A DNA stretch of 64,000 nucleotides from Parabacteroides goldsteinii DSM 19448 = WAL 12034. GTDB lineage: Bacteria > Bacteroidota > Bacteroidia > Bacteroidales > Tannerellaceae. The position numbers and the translations under genes were made by a program. The stretch lies in contig NZ_KQ033915.1 of assembly GCF_000969835.1 (NCBI RefSeq), positions 153,329-217,328 on the forward strand. Direction: 5' to 3'. Positions 8,862 through 17,849 of the stretch are shown piece after piece. The notes below the pieces were generated by a model. The model was given only the letters and a program-made list of their open reading frames with translations. It searched no databases and was not told the DNA's origin. How positions within the stretch are numbered: position 1 is the stretch's first letter; every line of letters begins with the position of its first letter.

Positions 8862-9151
8862 AGCGAAAGAATACACAAGCGATCGGTGAAGTCCTGAGAG
8901 ATTTCTTTGAAGATAATACGGAACTTTATGAAAAGATTCTGGAAATTCGTGTGGAACGTGCCTGGAAAGAAGTGCTCGGACCGATGGTTATGCAATATAC
9001 CCGTAATATATATGTACGCGATCATATATTATATGTATCGTTGACTTCTGCTGTCTTGAGAAGTGAGCTGACTTTATGCCGTGAACGGTTGGTGAAGAGT
9101 CTGAATGAGTATGCCGGGGCAACCGTTATACACGATATTATTATCCGTTGA
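8858..9151 (+). CDS. DUF721 domain protein (DciA-like)
   Basis: A 97-residue protein with the DUF721 pattern: IGEVLRDFFEDN, then RAWKEVLGPMVMQYTRNIYVRDHILYVSLTSAVLRSEL. DUF721 includes DciA, which helps load the replicative helicase in bacteria lacking DnaC, and the position directly after recF (ATGA overlap) is the standard location in Bacteroidetes and Actinobacteria. A role in replication initiation is inferred from family and position. Its last codons overlap by 11 bases the end of the convergent cyclo-ligase gene. Confidence 0.85.
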   Translation: MKRKNTQAIGEVLRDFFEDNTELYEKILEIRVERAWKEVLGPMVMQYTRNIYVRDHILYVSLTSAVLRSELTLCRERLVKSLNEYAGATVIHDIIIR

Positions 9152-9710
9152 CAATCTCTTTTTCCGTAATGATCATATCCATTTTCTTATCGAAAGATTC
9201 GGTAGGGACTGTGTCTTGTAGCTGAAAATCGAAACATATACCGATTTTGGGTGCTTGCAATGTGGATAACAGTCTGTCGTAATATCCTTTACCGCGTCCC
9301 ATGCGATTCAGTTGCCGGTCGAAAGCTACACCCGGAACAATGATCAGGTCTATTTCCGATTCATCGACAGTTGTTTCCTGTTCGATAGGTTCCATAATGC
9401 CGAAGATGCCCGGTTTAAGGCTGTCAGTGCCGTTATAGGGTAACAGGCGGAGATCATCGCCTACAATCAACGGTAGGAGAAGTTGTTTTTTTTCAAACCA
9501 TTTTTCAAGAAAACCGGCCGTTTGGACTTCGCCGGGTATCGCGTTGTATAAAGCGATACAGGAAGCCTGCCGGAAGAGTTCAGTCTCTTCCAGCCGCTTC
9601 ATTATTTCTTCGGAAAGATCAAGCAATGTAGTCTTCTTGTACGATTTCTTTAGCGAGGCTATGTATTTTCGGAGTTGTTGCTTGGATTCCTGCAATTCCT
9701 TTGTCTGCAT
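9141..9710 (-). CDS. 5-formyltetrahydrofolate cyclo-ligase
   Basis: ATP-dependent conversion of 5-formyl-THF to 5,10-methenyl-THF, recycling stored or inhibitory folate. The 189-residue protein has the family features: basic N-terminal helix KQQLRKYIASLKKSYKK, IALYNAIPGEVQT, LIIVPGVAFDRQLNRMGRGKGYYDRLL (phosphate and folate binding) and GICFDFQL. The start at 9710 lies 92 bases inside the upstream protease gene in another frame. The N-terminal helix is needed by the family, so the overlap is probably real and suggests translational coupling. Confidence 0.9.
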   Translation of the reverse strand: MQTKELQESKQQLRKYIASLKKSYKKTTLLDLSEEIMKRLEETELFRQASCIALYNAIPGEVQTAGFLEKWFEKKQLLLPLIVGDDLRLLPYNGTDSLKPGIFGIMEPIEQETTVDESEIDLIIVPGVAFDRQLNRMGRGKGYYDRLLSTLQAPKIGICFDFQLQDTVPTESFDKKMDMIITEKEIVNG

Positions 9711-11340
9711 CTTTTTTCTCTAATGTAGGAACGGATTTACCTTCGTTTATGATCTGGATAGCACGTAATAACGTAGGATCGTCTTTCAGGAAGATCGGAT
9801 AGAATCCGGCTTCGTCGAAAAAGTTGCGTACGATATATGCCTGCAACTGGCTTTCGATCAGCTTTCCTGATATATTGATCAGGTTCGGGCGTTTCTTGAT
9901 CCCTTTGGTTGCGGCAAAGTTCGTGAAGTCATATAGCAATGGCTGCGATTGCAGATACTTGTACAGATCCTGATAAGTCGTGAACGAAGATAATTTTTCA
10001 CGATTCTGGTCTGAATATTCAAGTGCATACAGATAAAGTGTGCCACTGTTGACGATACTTGTGAAATACGTTGTAATTCCGCTTGTATCGCGTGGAATAA
10101 ATATATCCGGCATGATACCGCCGCCACCATAGACCGTACGTCCCATCATGGTGTTATATTTTTCCGTATGCGTATTCTTGATACTGTCGGCTGAATCGAA
10201 TTCACCATGGATGAATCGGTTGTATATATCCTGATCATAATCGGTGGAATTACCCATTTCATAATCTTTTTGGATACTTCTTCCGGAAGGAGTGTAGTAG
10301 CGGGCGATTGTCAGGCGGATTTCAGAACCGTCGCTCAGTTTGATCGGTGATTGAACCAATCCCTTTCCATACGTACGGCGGCCGATGATCAATCCACGGT
10401 CGTTATCCTGGATCGCTCCGGAGAAAATCTCGCTGGCAGAAGCCGAGAACTCATCTGTCAGGACAACGATCGGAGCCTCTTTGCAAGTGCCGGTTCCGTT
10501 TGTATAGACATCGTTACGGGGGAAGGCCTTACCTTCCGTGTAAACGATCAGTCTTCCTTCCGGCATGAATTCGTTGACCATATTGATGGCGGCATCCATA
10601 TAACCTCCCGTATTTCCACGCAAGTCAATAACAAAAGAACTACATCCTGCTTCTTTCAGTTTGGCGATAGCTGTAATGAACTCGTTATAAGTTGTCCGGC
10701 CGAACTTGCTGACTTTGATATAGCCGATACCTTTACTTACTTCGTAGAAAACATCCACTGAGTTGACCGGGACATCACCGCGTGTAACATCGAAATAAAG
10801 CAACTCCGGTTCACCTCCGCGTTTCACTCCCAGTTTAACCGTACTGTTCTTTGCTCCGCGCAGCGTACGCATAATTTTTGCCTGGCTGGTGTTATTTCCT
10901 GAATAGATCGAGTCGTTGATTGTAATGATACGGTCGAATGGCAATAAACCGGCTTTTTCAGCCGGACCTCCGGAGATAACACTGATCACCAGGATCGTGT
11001 CTGTCTGCATATTGAATGATACACCGATACCGCTGAACGATCCTTCGAGGTCTTCATTCACTATCGTTGCGTCTTCGGCAGGTATGTAAACGGAGTGCGG
11101 ATCCAGTTCACTGAATATTTTAGGTATGGTGCCTTCCACCAGCTTCGCCATATTAACGGTATCGACATATTGTTCACCAATAATATCGAGTATGGCATTT
11201 ATTTTATTCCCGCTGGAGAACATACGGCGCTTGCCATGTTGTGTAAGAGAAAGATAATTGTTCCCGATAAAAATTCCGAGAGCAATACTTGCTGCAATGA
11301 TAACAGGTAACCAGATGGTCAACCTTCTGTTTTTGTCCAT
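9619..11340 (-). CDS. Carboxy-terminal processing protease (S41 family)
   Basis: Periplasmic serine protease of the CtpA/Prc type that trims C-termini of envelope proteins. The 573-residue protein has a signal anchor at residues 8-26, an N-terminal helical part, a PDZ domain at about 95-185 (FSGIGVSFNMQTDTILVISV), and the S41 core with the catalytic dyad Ser301 (DEFSASASE) and Lys326 (TYGKG), 25 residues apart as in Prc. A C-terminal tail of about 170 residues follows, typical for the Bacteroidetes form. Its last 92 bases overlap the start of the cyclo-ligase gene. Upstream comes the deaminase gene 12 bases away, making a three-gene operon. Confidence 0.92.
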   Translation of the reverse strand: MDKNRRLTIWLPVIIAASIALGIFIGNNYLSLTQHGKRRMFSSGNKINAILDIIGEQYVDTVNMAKLVEGTIPKIFSELDPHSVYIPAEDATIVNEDLEGSFSGIGVSFNMQTDTILVISVISGGPAEKAGLLPFDRIITINDSIYSGNNTSQAKIMRTLRGAKNSTVKLGVKRGGEPELLYFDVTRGDVPVNSVDVFYEVSKGIGYIKVSKFGRTTYNEFITAIAKLKEAGCSSFVIDLRGNTGGYMDAAINMVNEFMPEGRLIVYTEGKAFPRNDVYTNGTGTCKEAPIVVLTDEFSASASEIFSGAIQDNDRGLIIGRRTYGKGLVQSPIKLSDGSEIRLTIARYYTPSGRSIQKDYEMGNSTDYDQDIYNRFIHGEFDSADSIKNTHTEKYNTMMGRTVYGGGGIMPDIFIPRDTSGITTYFTSIVNSGTLYLYALEYSDQNREKLSSFTTYQDLYKYLQSQPLLYDFTNFAATKGIKKRPNLINISGKLIESQLQAYIVRNFFDEAGFYPIFLKDDPTLLRAIQIINEGKSVPTLEKKDADKGIAGIQATTPKIHSLAKEIVQEDYIA

Positions 11341-11352
11341 AAAAACGTATAT

Positions 11353-11787
11353 TTATTCGTTTATATCAATATAATCTATACTAATACCGGCGCGTTGCAA
11401 TAAATTGCATCCGTCTTCCATCCGGTACTTTTCTGAATATACAACACGCTTAATGCCCGATTGGATGATCAGCTTGGCGCATTCGATGCAAGGGGCCGAA
11501 GTAACATAGATCGTCGCTCCTTTACTGCTGTTTGAAGATGCCGCCACTTTTGTTATTGCATTCGCTTCGGCATGTAATACATAGGGCTTGGTCACATTAT
11601 TTTCATCTTCACAGACATTCTCAAAACCGGCAGGTGTCCCGTTGTATCCATCGGAAATGATCATCTGGTCCTTAACTATCAGTGCACCGACCTGACGTCG
11701 TTTGCAATATGAATTTTCAGCCCAAACGGCAGCCATCCGCAGATAACGTTTATCTAATTCATATTGTTTCTCTGTTTTTTCGCACAT
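11353..11787 (-). CDS. dCMP/deoxycytidylate deaminase family protein
   Basis: Zinc-dependent deaminase that makes dUMP from dCMP for thymidylate synthesis. The 144-residue protein has the zinc motifs HAEAN (about residue 73) and APCIECAKL (about 99), plus GYNGTPAGFENVCED, the nucleotide-binding loop of ComEB/dCMP deaminases. First gene of an operon with the S41 protease and the folate cyclo-ligase, both downstream. A link through thymidylate/folate metabolism to the cyclo-ligase is plausible, whereas the protease has no obvious connection. A promoter box lies at 11823-11830. Confidence 0.9.
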   Translation of the reverse strand: MCEKTEKQYELDKRYLRMAAVWAENSYCKRRQVGALIVKDQMIISDGYNGTPAGFENVCEDENNVTKPYVLHAEANAITKVAASSNSSKGATIYVTSAPCIECAKLIIQSGIKRVVYSEKYRMEDGCNLLQRAGISIDYIDINE

Positions 11788-11822
11788 TGTTTACCTGATT
11801 TTGTACTTATTACTTTAGCTGA

Positions 11823-11830
11823 CAAAGGTA
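11823..11830 (-). promoter_or_regulatory. Promoter -7 box of the deaminase operon
   Basis: Minus strand reads TACCTTTG, 35 bases upstream of the deaminase start. Confidence 0.6.
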
Positions 11831-11872
11831 AATATAATTGATTTAACTATTGTATGTTTAGCTATTTTTATA

Positions 11873-13948
11873 TCAATTGCTATTAGCTTTCGGTTCAGTC
11901 TGTTTGATGCCGTTTCTTATGAGCAGGGCGTCGATGGTCGGCTCCTGTCCGCGGAAGCGTTTATACAGGATTGCCGGGTCTTCGGTTCCTCCTTTTGAAA
12001 GGACATTTTCACGGAACGAGCGAGCTGTTTCCCTGTTGAATATGCCTGTGGCTTTGAATACAGAAAATGCATCAGCATCCAATACTTCCGCCCATTTATA
12101 TCCGTAATATCCGGCGGCATAGCCTCCGGAAAAGATATGTCCGAAGCTACTGCTCATGAATGTGCCCGGAACTTCCGGTACGATAACGGTCCGTGCCCAA
12201 GCTTGTTTTTCAAAGGCGATGACATCTCCCTCAAACGGTTCGTTCTGTGTATGCCATGCCATATCGAGCATGCCGAAACTTAATTGGCGGCAGCAGAAAT
12301 AGCCGGTGTTGAAGTTGGATGCATCGACTAGCTTCCGGATCAGTTCCTGCGGGATTTTTTCGCCTGTTTCATAATGTACGGCGATCTGGTCGAGAAATTC
12401 CTTTTCCGTCAGCCAGTTTTCCATGAGTTGTGAAGGCAGTTCGACAAAGTCGCGATATACATTTGTACCGGACAGGCTGGCGTACTTTCCTTCGGCAAAC
12501 ATTCCGTGCAGGGCATGTCCGAATTCATGTAGAAGCGTATTTACTTCGTCGAAAGTCAGTAAAGACGGTTTAGTCTCCGTTGGACGTGTGAAATTCATGA
12601 CGATGATAATCTGTGGGCGACTATCGCTTCCGTCGGCTTCGTGATACTGCTCTTTGATACTGTTCATCCAGGCTCCCGATTGTTTTCCGTCGCGCGGATG
12701 AAAATCAGTATACAGGATGGAGAGGAATTTACCGTCTGCATCGTATACTTCATAAGCATCTACTTCCGGATGATAAACCGGTATTTCCTTGTTCTCTTTG
12801 AATGTGATGCCGTATAGCTGTGTGGCAAGTCCGAACACACCGTTTTTGACATTGTTCAGTTCAAAGTAGGGACGTGTCATTTCATCGTTTACATCGAAAC
12901 GGATGTCTTTCAGTTTTTCTGAATAATAACTCCAGTCCCAGGGCATGACGGTGATATTTTCTTTTTCCATACCCATGGCAAACCCTTGTACTGCATTATA
13001 TTCGTTGATGGCGACAGGTTTATAGGCATCGAGCAATTGATTCAGCAGGTTATAAACAGTAGCCGGATTTTTAGCCATCGTATGCTTAAGCGAATATTCT
13101 GCATAGGTGTTGTAACCCATCAATCTGGCTATCTCCAGGCGAATATTGATGATCTGGCGGATGATCTCTTTATTGTCATATTCGTCTCCCTTGTTCCCTA
13201 CGCTCATGTATTCCCGGTACATTGTTTCACGCAATTTGCGTGAATCGGCATATCGCATGAATGGGATATAACTCGGTGCAGTCAGGTTAAATAACCAACC
13301 CTTTTTCCCTTTTTCTTTGGCACGGAGAGCTGCGGCTTCACAAATACTTTCGGGAAGGCCCGACAAATCTTTCTCATCGGTGAGAAGCAGTTCGTACCTG
13401 TTTTTGTCCTTCAATGCATTCTGGTCGAATCTCAGAGATAGTACGCTCAGGTCTGTGCTTAATTTGCGGTATTTCTCTTTGTCTTCCGGATTCAGGTTGG
13501 CACCACGAACGGAGAACGATTCAAATGTTTCTTCCAGCAGCTTGGTATCTTCTGTAGAAAGGTTGAGCCTGTCTTTTTGTTCATATACGTTCTTGACACG
13601 TGCAAATAGCTTTTCATTCAGAAAGATATTATTAGAGCTTTCCGACAACTTGGGGGAGATTCTTTGTGAGATCTCCATCATTTCGTCGTCGGCTTCCGCA
13701 TTCAATATATTGAAGAAGGCTGAACTGACTTTGTTCAGCAGTTTACCGCTACGTTCCAGAGCGATGATTGTATTTTCGAAGGTTGCCGGCTGTGTATCGT
13801 TGGCAATGGCCTGCACTTCACTATCGAGTCGCTTTATTCCCTCATCGAAAGCCGGTTCGAAATGTTCGTTTTTTATCTCGTTGAAAGGAGGGGTTTCGAA
13901 AGGGGTGTTATAACTAAAGAAAAACGGATTATGAGTTGTTTGTGTCAT
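11873..13948 (-). CDS. M3 family zinc peptidase (peptidyl-dipeptidase Dcp-like)
   Basis: A 691-residue protein of the thimet oligopeptidase/Dcp family, with the zinc motif HEFGHALHG near residue 475 and the conserved tail region GYFCCRQLSFGMLDMAWHT...FGHIFSGGYAAGYYGYKWAEVLDADAF, which shapes the substrate channel. No convincing signal peptide is visible, so it probably acts in the cytoplasm and degrades short peptides, as Dcp does by releasing C-terminal dipeptides. Length is normal for the family. It is a single-gene unit, divergent from the glycogen operon, with a 660-base gene-free region upstream. Confidence 0.92.
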   Translation of the reverse strand: MTQTTHNPFFFSYNTPFETPPFNEIKNEHFEPAFDEGIKRLDSEVQAIANDTQPATFENTIIALERSGKLLNKVSSAFFNILNAEADDEMMEISQRISPKLSESSNNIFLNEKLFARVKNVYEQKDRLNLSTEDTKLLEETFESFSVRGANLNPEDKEKYRKLSTDLSVLSLRFDQNALKDKNRYELLLTDEKDLSGLPESICEAAALRAKEKGKKGWLFNLTAPSYIPFMRYADSRKLRETMYREYMSVGNKGDEYDNKEIIRQIINIRLEIARLMGYNTYAEYSLKHTMAKNPATVYNLLNQLLDAYKPVAINEYNAVQGFAMGMEKENITVMPWDWSYYSEKLKDIRFDVNDEMTRPYFELNNVKNGVFGLATQLYGITFKENKEIPVYHPEVDAYEVYDADGKFLSILYTDFHPRDGKQSGAWMNSIKEQYHEADGSDSRPQIIIVMNFTRPTETKPSLLTFDEVNTLLHEFGHALHGMFAEGKYASLSGTNVYRDFVELPSQLMENWLTEKEFLDQIAVHYETGEKIPQELIRKLVDASNFNTGYFCCRQLSFGMLDMAWHTQNEPFEGDVIAFEKQAWARTVIVPEVPGTFMSSSFGHIFSGGYAAGYYGYKWAEVLDADAFSVFKATGIFNRETARSFRENVLSKGGTEDPAILYKRFRGQEPTIDALLIRNGIKQTEPKANSN

Positions 13949-14072
13949 ATCTCTTATACATTATATATTATTATAGTCCATATATTGCCGGAAACAACCT
14001 GTTTATTTCCGGCACAAAGATGGAAAAAATAGCTGTGCTACAGAATAAATTCCCTCTATATTTCTTAATTGT

Positions 14073-14192
14073 GTTGCCGATCCAATTGTTTGCCGATAGT
14101 TATAAGCATAATAGCCGATAATTATCGACAATTATACCGACAGATGTAAGCAAGCTTACCGATAGCTATCGACAAACAGTTGGATAGGCAAC
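14073..14192. repeat. 120-bp imperfect palindrome
   Basis: The outer 31 bases at each end (14073-14103 and 14162-14192) are inverted complements at 27 of 31 positions. The left end reads GTTGCCGATCCAATTG. The inner part repeats short CGATA/TATCG motifs, including GATAATTATC. No open frame lies inside. It could be a miniature mobile element or a structured leader. Confidence 0.7.
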
Positions 14193-14405
14193 AAATCCTT
14201 ATTGCATCGGCAATAAAGTCTGTCTGTATCGGTATTTGCCAGCAATTGGTATACTATTGTTTCCCGCTTGTGTTTTTATAACTTTCTGCAGAGGTTTTTT
14301 GTTTTCTTCTTACTGTGTGTATTTTTTTCAAAAAGTATGCAGATCTGTTTTTGGGGGTTAGTCTAAGATATTCATAAAGTAGCTTGTTTTGAGTTTTTAA
14401 CAACT

Positions 14406-14431
14406 GTTCATGTGTTTGACAACACATGAAC
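14406..14431. promoter_or_regulatory. Perfect 11-bp hairpin/operator-like inverted repeat
   Basis: GTTCATGTGTT (14406-14416) and AACACATGAAC (14421-14431) pair perfectly across a TGAC loop, about 180 bases before the debranching enzyme start. No T run follows, so an operator is as likely as a terminator. Confidence 0.5.
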
Positions 14432-14608
14432 GGAAGCTTCTAATTTTCTAAGGAGTTATTTATCAAACGTTTTGGCGTTGTAAAAAAAGTTAGTTTCTAA
14501 ATAAATATGAAAGCTGATTTGTTTTTTTTGTTTTTAAGTGATACATTTGGTCTGTATATCATATCATTTTCATTATATAAGCATAAACTTAAAACCAAAT
14601 ATAAAATT

Positions 14609-16549
14609 ATGAGTTATCTTAAATTTGACAAGACTCTTATGACAAACCTGGAGGAGTCTCTACCAAGGGAGATTCTTCGTACGAATCGTTCGGGAGCCTA
14701 TCACTGTACAACTATCGCGGATTGTAATACGCGAAAGTATCATGGATTACTTGTCATTCCGGTGCCAGAACTAGATGATGAAAACCATGTGTTGCTATCA
14801 TCGTTGGATGAAACGGTTATACAGCATGGGGCTGAATTTAATTTAGGTCTCCATAAGTATCAGGGTGATAACTATAGTCCGAACGGGCATAAATACATCC
14901 GTGAATTTGAATGTGAGAAAGTACCGACAACAATCTACAGAGTAGGTGGAGTTGTTTTGAAAAAAGAAAAGCTTTTTGTTCATCATGAAAACCGGATTTT
15001 GATTCGGTATACATTGTTGGATGCGCATTCTGCTACAACCTTGCGTTTGCGTCCGTTTTTAGCTTTTCGTAGTGTACGTGAATATACCCATGAGAATTCA
15101 CAGGCTAGTCGTGAGTATCAGGTTGTCACAAACGGTATTAAGACATGTATGTATCCGGGATATCCCGAATTGTACATGCAGTTAAATAAAAAGAATGAGT
15201 TCCATTTTCAACCGGACTGGTATCGTGGTATCGAATATCCGAAAGAACAGGAGAGAGGGTATGATTTCAATGAAGACCTTTATGTTCCCGGGTATTTTGA
15301 AGTAGATATCAAAAAGGGTGAAAGTATTGTTTTCTCCGGAGGTGTTTCCGAGACGGGTACACGTGCGTTGAAAAAGACGTTTGAAGAAGAAATGGAAGAG
15401 CGTACTCCGCGTGATACATTTAAACATTGTCTGATCAATGCTGCTCATCAATTTCTGAATAAGCAGGGTGACGAGTTTTATATTCTGGCCGGTTATCCCT
15501 GGTTTAAGTGCCGTGCCCGCGACATGTTTATATCCTTGCCGGGACTGACGCTGGCTATCAACGAAAAGTCCAAATTTGAGCTTGTGATGGAAACAGCCCG
15601 TAAAGCTTTGTATGCTTTCATGAATAATGAACCGAGCCACCTACGGGTTTATGAAATGGATCATCCCGATATTTTACTTTGGGCTGTGTGGTGTATCCAG
15701 CAGTATGCTAAGATGGTGTCACGCGATGCATGTCGTGAGAAATATGGTGTATTGTTGGAGGATATCATGGCATTTATTTGCAGTAATAAACATCCTAATC
15801 TGTCTTTACTTGACAACGGTTTGTTGTATACTCGCGGAACAGAGAAGGCTGTTACATGGATGAACTCTACAGCTAATGGGCGACCGGTAATACCTCGGAC
15901 TGGTTTTGTTGTAGAAATTAATACTTTGTGGTATAATGCCCTATGTTTTGTAGGCGAATTGCTGGGTGAGGCAGGAAATGAACAATTAAGTACTGAATTA
16001 TCTGTTTTGGCTGAAAGAAGCGGTAAGTCGTTTCTCGAAACATTTTTGAACGAGTACGGTTATTTGTTAGATTATGTAGATGGAAATATGATGGACTGGA
16101 GTGTCCGTCCTAATATGATATTTGCCGTAGCTTTGGATTATTCTCCTTTGAATGCCAGCCAGAAAAAAGGAGTACTTGATATTGTAACGAAAGAATTACT
16201 TACGCCAAAAGGTCTTCGTTCGTTGAGCCCGAAGAGCGGAGGTTATAATCCGAATTATGTAGGGCCTCAGATTCAGCGCGATTATGCCTATCATCAAGGT
16301 ACTGCATGGCCATGGTTGGCAGGTTTTTATTTCGAAGCTTATCTTCGTATTTATAAAATGAGTGCCTTGGGTTTTATTGAACGCTATTTGATCGGTTATG
16401 AAGATGAGATGTCTTCTCACTGTATCGGATCTATTTCTGAACTGTTTGATGGAAATCCTCCTTTCAAAGGACGCGGTGCTGTTTCTTTTGCTATGAATGT
16501 GGCAGAAATATTGCGAGTGTTATATTTATTGAGTAAATACAATTATTAA
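14609..16549 (+). CDS. Glycogen debranching enzyme (amylo-alpha-1,6-glucosidase type)
   Basis: Hydrolyses alpha-1,6 branch points of glycogen or limit dextrins. The 646-residue protein has the N-terminal GDE domain (REILRTNRSGAYHCTTIADCNTRKYHGLLV, residues 13-42) and a C-terminal (alpha/alpha)6 barrel from about 290 (GYPWFKCRARDMFISLPGL to the end), with conserved acids in ARDMFISLPG and DWSVRPNMIFA. I start at MSYLKFDKTL; the frame is open 34 codons further upstream, but that extension is not family-like. First gene of a three-gene operon with a GT4 glycosyltransferase and a GH57 enzyme, 14 and 17 bases apart. Confidence 0.92.
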   Translation: MSYLKFDKTLMTNLEESLPREILRTNRSGAYHCTTIADCNTRKYHGLLVIPVPELDDENHVLLSSLDETVIQHGAEFNLGLHKYQGDNYSPNGHKYIREFECEKVPTTIYRVGGVVLKKEKLFVHHENRILIRYTLLDAHSATTLRLRPFLAFRSVREYTHENSQASREYQVVTNGIKTCMYPGYPELYMQLNKKNEFHFQPDWYRGIEYPKEQERGYDFNEDLYVPGYFEVDIKKGESIVFSGGVSETGTRALKKTFEEEMEERTPRDTFKHCLINAAHQFLNKQGDEFYILAGYPWFKCRARDMFISLPGLTLAINEKSKFELVMETARKALYAFMNNEPSHLRVYEMDHPDILLWAVWCIQQYAKMVSRDACREKYGVLLEDIMAFICSNKHPNLSLLDNGLLYTRGTEKAVTWMNSTANGRPVIPRTGFVVEINTLWYNALCFVGELLGEAGNEQLSTELSVLAERSGKSFLETFLNEYGYLLDYVDGNMMDWSVRPNMIFAVALDYSPLNASQKKGVLDIVTKELLTPKGLRSLSPKSGGYNPNYVGPQIQRDYAYHQGTAWPWLAGFYFEAYLRIYKMSALGFIERYLIGYEDEMSSHCIGSISELFDGNPPFKGRGAVSFAMNVAEILRVLYLLSKYNY

Positions 16550-16563
16550 TAGGAGGAGCCAAT

Positions 16564-17832
16564 ATGAAAGTATTAATGTTTGGATGGGAATTTCCTCCCA
16601 AAATATATGGTGGTCTTGCTGTAGCATCCTATGGGATTACAAAAGGATTGAGTTTGCAGGGAGATGTAGAAACGACTTTCTGTCTTCCGAAGCCGACCGG
16701 GGAAGAAGAAGGTTTTTTGAATATCATCGGTATGAACCAGGTGCCGATTGTGTGGCGTGATGTCGATTATAACTATGTCAAGTCGCGGTTGCCTCATTAT
16801 ATGACGCCGGAGCAGTATTATGCTTTTCGCGATCATATTTATGCCGACTTTTCTCATATGCATGTCAATGATTTGGGATGTATGGAATTTGCCGGGGGAT
16901 ATCCGGGTAATCTTCATGATGAGATCAATAATTTTTCTATTATAGCCGGAGTTATAGCTCGGCAACAGCAGTTCGATATAATTCATGCGCATGACTGGCT
17001 GACTTATCCGGCAGGTGTGCATGCGAAGCTGGTAAGTGGAAAACCATTATGTATCCATGTTCATGCGACTGATTTTGACCGTTCGCGTGGAAAGGTGAAT
17101 CCAACCGTGTATGCGATGGAGAAGAACGGTATGGATCATGCAGATTGTATCATGTGTGTATCGGAACTGACTCGTCAGACGGTTATCCGTGAATATCATC
17201 AGGATCCCCGTAAATGTTTTGCTATGCACAATGCCGTTTATCCGCTTTCGCAGGAGTTGCTGGATATACCTCGTCCGGAGCATCCGAAAGAAAAAGTGGT
17301 TACGTTCCTTGGACGTATCACGATGCAGAAAGGACCGGAATATTTTGTAGAAGCGGCAGCTTTGGTATTGAAACGCTCACGCAATATCCGTTTCGTAATG
17401 GCGGGTTCGGGTGATATGTTGAATGCCATGATCAATTTGGCCGCTGAGCGCGGTATTGCCGATCGTTTCCATTTTCCGGGTTTTCAACGTGGACGCCAGG
17501 TGTATGAAGCATATAAAAACAGTGATGTGTTCGTGATGCCTTCCGTTTCCGAGCCATTCGGTATTGCTCCGTTGGAAGCGATGCAGTGCGGAACACCTTC
17601 TATTATCTCAAAGCAGTCCGGATGCGGTGAAATTCTTGATAAAGTGATTAAAACAGATTATTGGGATATCAATGCAATGGCCGACGCTATTTATTCTCTT
17701 TGTACGAATGAATCTCTTTTCAAATACCTTCAGGAAGAAGGAAAGAAGGAGGTCGATGGCATTACGTGGGAAAAAGTCGGTTTGCGAATCCGAGCACTTT
17801 ATGAGGAAGTTTTAAAGAATTACGGTAAATAA
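16564..17832 (+). CDS. GT4-family glycosyltransferase (glycogen synthase-like)
   Basis: A 422-residue retaining glycosyltransferase with two Rossmann domains. The N-terminal MKVLMFGWEFPPKIYGGLAVASYGITKGL resembles the acceptor side of starch/glycogen synthases, and the C-terminal half carries FLGRITMQKGPEYFVEAA, GSGDMLNAM and the donor-binding EX7E motif EPFGIAPLEAMQCGTP (about residue 335). Placement between a debranching enzyme and a GH57 amylase points to alpha-glucan synthesis or remodelling. An AGGAGG-like stretch precedes the start, unusual among its neighbours. Donor (UDP- or ADP-glucose) is unknown. Confidence 0.85.
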   Translation: MKVLMFGWEFPPKIYGGLAVASYGITKGLSLQGDVETTFCLPKPTGEEEGFLNIIGMNQVPIVWRDVDYNYVKSRLPHYMTPEQYYAFRDHIYADFSHMHVNDLGCMEFAGGYPGNLHDEINNFSIIAGVIARQQQFDIIHAHDWLTYPAGVHAKLVSGKPLCIHVHATDFDRSRGKVNPTVYAMEKNGMDHADCIMCVSELTRQTVIREYHQDPRKCFAMHNAVYPLSQELLDIPRPEHPKEKVVTFLGRITMQKGPEYFVEAAALVLKRSRNIRFVMAGSGDMLNAMINLAAERGIADRFHFPGFQRGRQVYEAYKNSDVFVMPSVSEPFGIAPLEAMQCGTPSIISKQSGCGEILDKVIKTDYWDINAMADAIYSLCTNESLFKYLQEEGKKEVDGITWEKVGLRIRALYEEVLKNYGK

Positions 17833-17849
17833 TAAAACAATAACTAGAT

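Larger units (their letters stand above)
13949..14608. other. Gene-free region between M3 peptidase and glycogen operon
   Basis: About 660 AT-rich bases upstream of two divergent genes. It contains a large imperfect palindrome (14073-14192) and a perfect hairpin (14406-14431), both listed separately. A frame on the plus strand opens at 14507, but its first 34 codons are AT-rich and unlike the debranching enzyme. No clear TAnnTTTG box was found for the glycogen operon. Confidence 0.5.
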
